Positions 29,994 through 37,759 of a stretch of 37,759 nucleotides of DNA are shown piece after piece. A program made the translations under genes and the position numbers. The stretch comes from Cladosporium sp. IMV 00045 (Eukaryota > Ascomycota > Dothideomycetes > Cladosporiales > Cladosporiaceae), in assembly GCA_001931905.2 (NCBI GenBank), contig MSJI02000505.1, forward strand, positions 1 to 37,759, in the 5' to 3' direction. Numbering within the stretch: the stretch's first letter is position 1; each line of letters starts with the position of its first letter. Below the pieces are notes generated by a model. That model did not search any database, was not told where the DNA came from, and worked only from the letters and a program-made list of their open reading frames with translations.

Positions 29994-32900
29994 ATGCAGA
30001 AATACAAACTCCAAGAGGTCTCCATGACCCAATGGAGAGACCCTAGGGAAAGTGTTCTACCTTATCGAGGCGGGAGCAATTACTCCTTCTCCCCAAAAGC
30101 TTTGGAGAGCTCTTACACGCCTGTATACAAGTACCCTATTAAAGCTCCAACACCGGAGATCTCCGAAGATGAAGCGTCGGACAGTGACATCGACGACGCA
30201 AAGATCGAACCAGGTAGGTTGCTAGGCTGAGTTATCACGTGCATGGGTACCAACATGTTACTGAAACACACAGCGCCAAACCAAGACGACGAGGCCAAAC
30301 CTGCAGAGACCTCGGAACAACAAACCGAGGAGGCCCCGGCTGCAGACGACCCTCCTGCAGATGAGCCCGTCGATGTCAGTGAAGACAAGGCCCCAGAGGC
30401 TGAACAGGAGGTCGAAGCTGCATCGCCAACGCCAGAGGATTCGCCTCCCAGCAAGGAAACTGAAGCACCGACTGAGGAGCCTTCCCAAGACACTCAAGAG
30501 ACTGCATCTGATCCCGTCGATGACGAAGAGGCCAAACCTGCCGACGGCGAGAAGGAGTCTGGTTCCTCAAATCCGCCTGAGCAACCTATTGAAGAGACTG
30601 CTGGGCAACCCACTGAGCAACCCGCCGAGCAACCTACCGAGGAACCTGCTGAAAAGCCTGCTGAACAGCCCGCAGCGGATGCCAATGAGCATCCTATTGA
30701 GCAGCCCGCTGAGGATACTGTTCCGGCAACGACGGAGGATAAGACGGATTCCACAGACGAGCCAACCGACGACACGCCAATCTCGAAAGACCCTGATCCT
30801 AAAGATGACCAACCGGAAACATCAGCCGACCCTCCAACCGAAGAGCAGCCACCGGCAAGCGACGATAAAGGCGACCCAGCTCCCGTGGACAACCAAGACG
30901 ACCAAGCCGGCGACAAAGACGGAGAAGAGCCGCCTCCACCTGCACCTGATCCGCCATCAGCTATACCAACAGGCGATGCAGCGATTGCAGATGCCATGCA
31001 TGCAGACAAGAAAGTCACCTTTGCGCCTGGAACTCCTGAGCATTCAACCAAATCACGGAAAAAGAAGGATGCAAAGGGATCGAAAGACAAGAAGAAAGAC
31101 TCGAAAAAGAAAAAGAAGGACAAATCTGCTGCCGCCGCTGCCCCTGAACCATCGCCCGATGACATCGTAGCTATTGTCGACGAGGCTCCTGAGAAGAAAG
31201 ATGATCCACCGGCTCCCACGCCAGCCCCGGCTGAATCTCAACCAGAGGCCGTAGAGGAGACAAGTACTCCCTCAGATGTGAAACCTGAGGAAAAGGATGA
31301 ATCCAGTCCAGCTGTCGAGGAGCCTGTTGAACAGCCTCCCACCGAAGACAAGCCCGAAGAGACAAATTCACCTAGTCAGGCCGCAGACGAACCCGTCGAA
31401 AAGGAACCAGAGACAACGGCCCCAATTGAAGAGACTCCTCCTCAGGACCCCCTCCCGATCGAGGAGACACCAGCAACTGAGGAAAAAGCCTCTGAGCCCG
31501 CCGAAACCGCTGAGGTAGCTGCGCAAAGCGAGCCCACTCCAGCGCCCGTCGAAAAGGAACTACCATCGCCACCCGCCGAGCCCGAAAAACCAGCCAAACC
31601 GAAGAAGAAAGCCAAGGGCAAGAAAGTCAATTCAAGCGTCAAAGCCAAAATGGCCTTGTTTGAGAACCCTCCTGCTGAGGTCGAAAAGGAACCTGAAACG
31701 CCACCTCCAGAGCCGCCTACTGCAACTGCTGCCGAGACGCCAGAAGTGAGCCCGCCAATGGAAGACAAGCCTGAAATGGATAGCGCCGACAACGATGGAG
31801 CTGGGGGAGCAAATGAAGTGCCAGCGGAAGACAAGCCTACGGAAGAACCGTCTGAAACTCCGGCACCAGCGGACGAAGAGCAAAAACCGGAAGAACCTGG
31901 CGAAGTCGCACCTGAAGCCCCGGCTCCTGCTCCCGCCGAGGACGACGCAAGCGAAAAACCTGCTGTTGATGAAGTCAAGGAGCTTGAAAGCTCTCCAGAT
32001 GCCGTTGAGAAGCCTGTTGCCACCGAATCGGAAATTGCTGAGGCACCCGAGGAATCCAAAGAGGCAGAAAGCAGCGAGCCAGCAGCCCAAGAAGCAAGCG
32101 CGTCTGACGAGCAGCCCGTAGCGGACGCGGAAAGTCGTGATGGCCAAGACGACCAGACGAATGCATCTGAGCAGCCTCCAGCCGAGCAAGAAGCTACTGC
32201 AGAGGATCAGAAGCCCGAAGAGACCGCTGAGGCCACTGAGGAGACCCCCAAAGAGGTGTCAGAACCTGCAGCCGCTGAGGAAGTTGCCGCCCACGTCGCA
32301 GAGTCTGGTGGGGACGAAAAAAAGGCCGAGGAACCAATGGCTGCAGACTCCCCTGGCGATGCAGCGCCGCTGGAGGCTTCAGAATCGGCAGAACCTGAAG
32401 TGAAGGCAGAAGGCGGGGGTGGTGATGCGGCTGAAGACAAGGAGGATAACAAGGAGGATGACAAGGAGGAAGACCAGGCCGAGGAAAAGGCTGAGGAAAA
32501 GGCTGAAGACAAGAATGAAGAGAAGGCCGAAGAGAAGGCCGATGACAGCAACGAAGACAAGGCCGGAGACAAGGCTGACGACAAGGTTGGAGACGAGGCT
32601 GAAAACAAGGAAGTAGAGAAGCCCGATGAGGCCGAGGAAAAGCCCACTGAATCGACTGATGCTATCGAGAAGGCGGTCGCAGAAAGCACGCCTGATGAGC
32701 CGCCCTCGAACGTCGAACAATCTGAGCCACACATTGAGGCTGAAGAACCCAAGAGCGAAGAGACGCCCGTCGATGAAGCCGATAAAAAGGACGAACCGCC
32801 TTCTGATGCACCAGCACCCGCCGAAAATGCGAATGCAGCAGCTGAGGAGCCCTCTCAGCCTCCTGAGCCGGAAAATGCTGTAGCAGAAGACAAGGCAGCT

Positions 32901-34127
32901 GAGTCTGACGAGCCTCCAGCACAGGATGCAGAAGTGACCGCTGAGCCGCCTTTGGACCCACCACCGCCTGAAGCAACTGAACCAGAACCTGAAAGCCAGG
33001 ACACGGCCGAACCTGCAGTCGCAGAAGAGGTGCCCGCCCCAATTGAGCAGCCGGAAGAAGAGCCCAAAGCTCCAGAACCTACTGAAGATGCCAGCAAAGA
33101 CATCACTGAGGATGCTGGCCCATCCGAGCCAGCAGCCGTGGCACCCTCATCGCCCGCTCTCAGCAAAACCTCCTCAAGGCGTAGGCATGACGGCTGGTGG
33201 CGCGAACACAATTCCGCGGAACAGACCAGTCGCAAGAAAAGCACCCGCTCGCGTCACAGCGAATCTCAGTCCAAAGACGAGCGCCACCGCTCCCGTCGAC
33301 ACTCTATGACACCAGAAGAAGACGAAGAAAGACGTCGACGTCGGAGAGCAAGGAGAGCAGAAGAGGAACAGCTCCGACTCAAGCAGAAGGAGGAAGAAGA
33401 GGCAAGAAGGCGTCAGGAAGACGAGAAAAGACGTCTTAGGGCCCAGAGGAAAGAGGAAGATGAGCAGAAGAGGCGTCTCCAAGCCAAGATCGAGAAGGCT
33501 GCGGTCAAAGCTGCTGAGGAAGAAGCCAGAAGGGTTGTCAGGGAGAGGGACGAGCACAGACGGCGACGCAGACGGGACAGCGTACTGAGGGAAGGTGAAA
33601 GGGATCGATCCATCAAAGGCGAGGCCAAACAGGAGCTCGAAAGCGGCTCGCCCAAAGTCAACCGCCCGATCTTCCCCAAGAATCTCACCGATACAAACGG
33701 CGAATCTATCACTCGTGCTGGCCTGCTCGTTCGCACTTCAAGTGATATGCCCAGGCCTGCAGAAGACTTCGATCGCAAACACAGGCGGGACAGCAAGACT
33801 CGAGACTCACCCAAACTATCGTCCAGCAATCCGACTCCAAGTAAAGGCGAAAGATCTCACAGATCTCACAGAAGCGGCGAGAGTAGCAGACGTGAGCGCT
33901 CAGACGCGCCAACTGCATCGGCGTCCACTTCGGCCAAAGACGCCAATCCAGACGCAGGCAGCTCCCGTCACTCTTCTCGCCGCCACGCAGAAAGCAAGAC
34001 CGACGAGACGCGCGAACGCCCGTACAGAAGTCGTCGGGAGAGTGAGAGAAGGACGAGGAGACCTTCGGTGATGGAGAAGGAGAAGAAGCCGTCTTTCTTT
34101 GGTTCATTGTTTAGGGCGCTGAAGTGA
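29994..34127 (+). CDS. Large intrinsically disordered Glu/Pro/Ala-rich protein, 1357 aa
   Basis: Not assignable to a named family. Exons 29994-30213 and 30274-34127, with a 60-nt intron (GTAGGT...CACAG). The N-terminus (MQKYKLQEVSMTQWRDPRES) is the only non-repetitive, aromatic-rich part. Residues 75 to about 1040 are acidic and dominated by E, P, A, D and T, with short degenerate repeats. At residues 320-323 lies KVTF (full context KKVTF), matching the RVxF protein-phosphatase-1 docking motif, next to a lysine-rich block (KKDSKKKKKDK). From about residue 1050 the charge reverses: a long E/R/K/Q helix, likely coiled coil (ARRRQEDEKRRLRAQRKEED), then Arg/Ser-rich sequence. The end (KKPSFFGSLFRALK) could form a short amphipathic helix. 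Such architecture is seen in fungal septal-pore and scaffold proteins, but this is only analogy. Confidence 0.75.
30579..30717 (+). repeat. In-gene 12-nt coding repeat (EQPx / EEPx)
   Basis: Degenerate tandem units of about 12 nt (GAG CAA CCx xxx type) encode tetrapeptides such as TEQP, AEQP, TEEP and AEKP. They lie inside the acidic part of the large disordered protein and keep the reading frame, so length variation between strains is plausible. Confidence 0.7.
32421..32640 (+). repeat. In-gene coding repeat (EEKA / EDKA units)
   Basis: Imperfect tandem units built from GAGGAAAAGGCT-like 12-mers encode runs such as AEEKAEEKAEDKNEEKAEEK and ADDKVGDEAENK. Purine-rich on the coding strand, in frame, part of the same disordered protein. 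Confidence 0.7.
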
Positions 34128-34730
34128 TCGGGTGTACCAACAGACCTTGATTTGATCGTATTATGTTCGATGCTCAACTTAACTCAAGTGAACTGACTGT
34201 ATTGATCAACTTTCTTTTATAGATGATAAGGACAATAATTAGTCACATTGTCTTACCATTCTTCGAAGATATTTGAGACCACTGCTTCCTTGAAAAATGT
34301 GTGTCTCATATGAGCGATGATATGACGTTACGTTCGTCTTGCGATGAAATTGCTGTCATTGACAGGGAAGGGAGTCACAGTCTGTTCTGCTTATGAAACA
34401 TGATCAGTTGTAATGACTCAGAAGTTACATTCTATCTGGAGAATATGTGATGTAGACTAATTGACTATGAGTGGCTCGCTTGCCTGTATAAGCCGATTTT
34501 CTTGTTAACTTAAGTCTTGCAGTTTAACTTAAAGCTACCTAGATAACTATGATTGCAAAATGCTAGCGTTTAATCTACATTAGAGGCACTTCGCATCCCC
34601 TCTAGCAGGTGTGAATTGAGACAGGTGACCACAATTTAAGCACGACCAGCTATAGCTGATCAGTATGCTGTGTAAGGAGAGTAAAGTTAGATTCGCCGGG
34701 CCTGATACCAATAGAGGATCTCTTTCTACG

Positions 34731-34751
34731 AAAAAAAAAAAAAAAAAAAAA
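34731..34751. repeat. A21 homopolymer
   Basis: Twenty-one consecutive A, followed by CCCC, inside the AT-rich block about 600 bp from its left edge. It may be the tail of an old retroposed element or simple slippage. I found no element body joined to it. Confidence 0.8.
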
Positions 34752-37309
34752 CCCCAGTTATGCTACTAACTTCTACTATAAGTTGTAATCTGTGAGCAGG
34801 ACTATAGGTTCTAAGCCCTCTCATTATGCCTCGAAGCTATTAGCCTAAGTTCAGAATTAAGATCATGATGGTCAATTGACTGATTAATCAGGTGATAGGA
34901 GGGTACAACATAGGGTGCGAAATGTCTCTATGATTCATTGTGACATGGTTGCAAGCAATCTACTTGCCTCTGTAGTCTTCTAGACATGACATAACTTATC
35001 GTCTCCTGGGTTCAATATTTTTAAACTAAGCAGTTTTCAATCAAAGATATTACTTTATGTCAAGTTCATGATATTTAACCCAATCACACTTCAAGTCAAT
35101 TACAATTGCCACACCAGAGGATTGACATTAGATTGAGTGTGCTCTTACAAACTTACATTCATACAAGCCATTCAGGAAGTTGAAGTTGGAGTAAGTTAGT
35201 TAGCACAAAAGCTCATTGACTTCAATGACACATTAATAGAAATTGTGATTTAGTTTACAGCTAGTCACATTCTTGGTTGAGATTGTTCTTTGATAATTGA
35301 GCTGATCAATGATTCTTTAAAGCGCTATGTGATCCATTCTAATCACAAATTGAACAAATTCAAATTCAATGTGTCGCTAACTTATTTCATGAGGAAGCTA
35401 TTGATCGATTCCCCTCAAGAAGCTAAAAAGATTGGACACTACTGTTCAAATTGGGATACCAAGTGAAGTCATAGCCTTGTTCGCTCCCACATTGCTTTCA
35501 CCATTTCTTTGATTGTTGATATCTCTTCTTGAATAAACCCAGCAAGTTAGTCGCATTGACCAGGCAGCTTGACAATACAAATCAACAAATCATTTGATGC
35601 ACTAAACAGCTAAAGTAAAGCTTCACATACGTTAGTGATCAAATGAAGCACCACTTTTCAGGAAAGAACAGTCTGCAAGTCATGTTCACAATTGACACTT
35701 GGCTACAAGTTTGTGCTTGTGCAAAGAGTCAGGTCCTGTGTGCAGTATTCTTTGAAGCAGCGCAGTGTTTCCTTGTTGTATCTGTCGTCTCATAGCCTTG
35801 TTGGAGATGACACTCATAAAGAAAGTCTAATCTTTCTTAGAGATTGGCCACAATGGCACAATGTATTTGCGTAACCCTGGCTTGCAGATATCAATTGATC
35901 TCCTACCAATCTTTGTCTGGCTGTGAAGCTGTCTGCTAGCATGCAAAACAAAGAATCAAAACGCTTGCAAATTTTGTTGAGTCATCACTTGTAGCTCAAG
36001 CATGTTAATTTGCTCAGATAAGAGCTTTCTTCAAATTAACAGTGTCGCGAAATGCATTCTTTTTTAGCAAAGTGAACAGCTTGACTTTCATCAATAAGAT
36101 AATGGCCAGCCAAAAGCATCGCAAATCATGCAATTGCATAAAGCGGACTCAGCAGACTATTTCTTTTAACCTTCTGCTAGCCAGAAAGTGACTCAATTCA
36201 ATGATAGCAAGTCATAGAAGTTTGAAAGCTATGCAATAATAAAATCCCTTGTTTTGGATTGGACAACTCAAAAGCTAATGGAATATCAAATAACCAGACT
36301 TGATCAATGTTAGAGCATTAGAAACTTAACTGAATTGACATAATGCCAAGTGCTGTTATAAGTCAGCCTAACATCTTCAGTTGATATCTTTGAAAACAAT
36401 TTTCTAAGCTGTTTAGCAAATAAAAGTTTGTTTTTTATATTCCAATTATCTTTGAAAGATGCTAAGTTATGACAACATGTAGAGCTAGTGAGTACCTATT
36501 TGTCCACAGTTTTGGTCTCTGCATTCAGGATTCGATAAATTAGCATCTAAAGCAAGCTGCATATGAACAAAATCAAGTGACTATCTAAACATCAGAATGC
36601 ATTTTGAGGTGTGATTTTTTGTTTCAAATTCAAGTCTCACTCAATGAAGTTCTTAAAAAGACTGCTCCATGTTCTAACGACAAAATGCAGTCAACAATGT
36701 TATAAACTTGCTTCAGAGGTGTCAAATGACATAATAACCCATAGTGTTTTATGTTAGTCAAAGTTCTGCACTTATTTCAAACTGCTTTCATAAACTTTAA
36801 TCAATGATATAAATTGAAGTACAAAACCCAACAAATCTGCTACTAACATTCATGATATTGAAATCCAATTGATGAGCTTATGATCTTCTTCTCTGCAAGC
36901 AGCTATTGCGCTTCTAGAATTTTGCTAGTCAATATGGCATATTGTTACCTCAAAGTTATGACTTACAGACGGAAGGCCGGAACATGATGCAGTTTTACCT
37001 TCTCTATCTTGTCATGCATTCAAAACTATTGTTGAAGCATTGAAACATAAGTTCGAAGCATCTTTTCAGATCTTGTAAACATGCTAAGAGATGTGTTGAG
37101 ATTAGAAAGTTGAATGTGATCAATATCAATGATAAGGAAACAGTCCAGATAGAAGTGGCATACTTGTATTGCATATTTCAGCTAGTGAACTGTTTTCCAC
37201 TGAACTGCTTTTTTATTATTGACCTTGATCCACAGAATTTCAAATTGATCACTAGTCTGCTATTAATCTTGATAATGATTAGGTTGGATCAATAAGCTGA
37301 CAGAAAATG

Positions 37310-37407
37310 CATCCCACATGGCACTATCACTTCCAAAGTCAATTCTGATTTTGACTGGAATTTCATGCATCTCCCATGGCACTATTACTTCCAAAGTCAA
37401 TTCTGAT
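37310..37407. repeat. Direct repeat, two 40-bp copies, 58-bp period
   Basis: Copy 1 is 37310-37349 and copy 2 is 37368-37407; they start CATCCCACATGGCACTATCA and CATCTCCCATGGCACTATTA. I count three mismatches in 40 positions (two within the first 12, one C/T later), and the last 19 bases are identical. Part of a tandem array or a local duplication inside the AT-rich block. Confidence 0.8.
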
Positions 37408-37759
37408 CTCAGTGGGCTTCCAAGAATCATAAACTTGTTACTAACTAGTAAAAACTTGACATTGTTGCAGATCAAATGAGACAAGCGCAATTTAAGCAAA
37501 CCATAGTGTCAGGTAAATTGTTCTGATCACTCAGAATATCAAGCAAAAAGTCTCTGACATAGCCAGTCTGTGTCTTCTTTGTGTTGTCAGCATATTGATT
37601 TTCATTCAATTAAAAATACTAATTGATTTACAAAATCATATAACACTTGCTATAGATCATCAATATCAAGAACATAAATCTATTATTCTTACCATCAAAA
37701 ATGAAAACTGAAAAGAGAGCAATATGTCTTAACTCATAGCATTAGCGTCTAATACTTTA

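Larger units (their letters stand above)
34128..37759. other. AT-rich, CpG-poor block without intact genes
   Basis: Base composition changes sharply just after the stop of the large gene. The 3.6 kb up to the window end are AT-rich, full of stop codons in all frames, and have only short open frames (none above about 80 codons). CpG is rare: a hand count over 36001-36600 gives about 5, against roughly 18 expected from its composition. CpA and TpG stay common, more so than TpA in the lines I counted. A 61-codon frame at 35692-35874 ends in LRDWPQWHNVFA, weakly like the W-x2-W region of Copia-type Gag proteins, but this is not firm. The most likely reading is an old, heavily mutated repeat island. 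The window ends inside it. Confidence 0.6.

Noticed and set aside
31632..32189. Further antisense and shifted frames (for example minus 31632-32189, plus 30361-31170)
   Set aside because: Frame-shifted readings of the same low-complexity repeat; Arg/Pro- or Phe/Leu-rich artefacts.
30494..32752. Long open frames on the minus strand (up to 241 codons, Ser/Gly/Ala-rich) opposite the large disordered protein
   Set aside because: They mirror the GAG/CCT/GCT-rich codon repeats of the sense strand; the Ser-rich sequence is what its antisense must give, with no domain or independent signal.
1..37759. CRISPR arrays, bacterial-type operons, ribosome-binding sites, integrases or phage-like genes
   Set aside because: The window is fungal nuclear DNA with spliceosomal introns; no regularly spaced repeats or prokaryotic mobile-element genes were seen.

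Overview
The window is nuclear DNA of a filamentous ascomycete (Pezizomycotina; Dothideomycetes is my best guess, from general resemblance only). The reasons are short spliceosomal introns of about 50-60 nt with GTATGT/GTAAGT-type donors and CTAAC/CTGAC-like branch sites, fungus-restricted families (hydrophobin, Mhr1/mL67, Las1, fungal CCCH protein), and gene-dense, moderately GC-rich sequence that ends abruptly in an AT-rich block without genes.

Layout. 0.3-5.4 kb: a Vps38/UVRAG-type PI3-kinase subunit (-), then mitochondrial Mhr1/mL67 (+) from a shared divergent promoter, then the small RPA subunit Rfa3 (+). 6.1-10.6 kb: NAD kinase (-) and the rRNA-processing nuclease Las1 (+) share a divergent promoter carrying a telomere-repeat-like inverted motif. 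Las1 ends 29 nt from the ERAD E2 enzyme Ubc6 (-). 11.4-11.8 kb: a three-exon hydrophobin (-) with a good TATA box. 11.8-14 kb: no confident gene. 14-15.9 kb: ER oxidoreductin Ero1 (-), which ends in RDEL. 16.9-23.5 kb: an HSL-type alpha/beta hydrolase with no visible ATG, an S9C dipeptidyl-peptidase V-like protease and a MATE transporter (all -). 24.5-28.7 kb: a CCCH zinc-finger gene (+) and a neutral ceramidase (-) converge; both reading frames are broken by apparent one-base shifts. 30.0-34.1 kb: one very large, disordered, Glu/Pro/Ala-rich protein with a basic C-terminal third. 34.1-37.8 kb: AT-rich, CpG-poor DNA with no intact gene, probably a decayed repeat island.

The genes are mostly housekeeping and do not form an obvious metabolic cluster. 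Ubc6 and Ero1 both serve ER protein quality control, and Las1, Rfa3 and Mhr1/mL67 serve ribosome biogenesis, replication and mitochondrial translation, but nothing shows joint regulation beyond the telobox-like motif found before Rfa3 and between the NAD kinase and Las1.

I found no convincing new multi-gene system. The points most worth a second look are the RDEL end of Ero1, the giant disordered protein with a PP1-docking motif, the start-less hydrolase with an altered oxyanion motif, the three frame breaks within 1.7 kb, and the CpG-depleted AT block. Introns were placed by eye from splice signals, reading-frame phase and family conservation.
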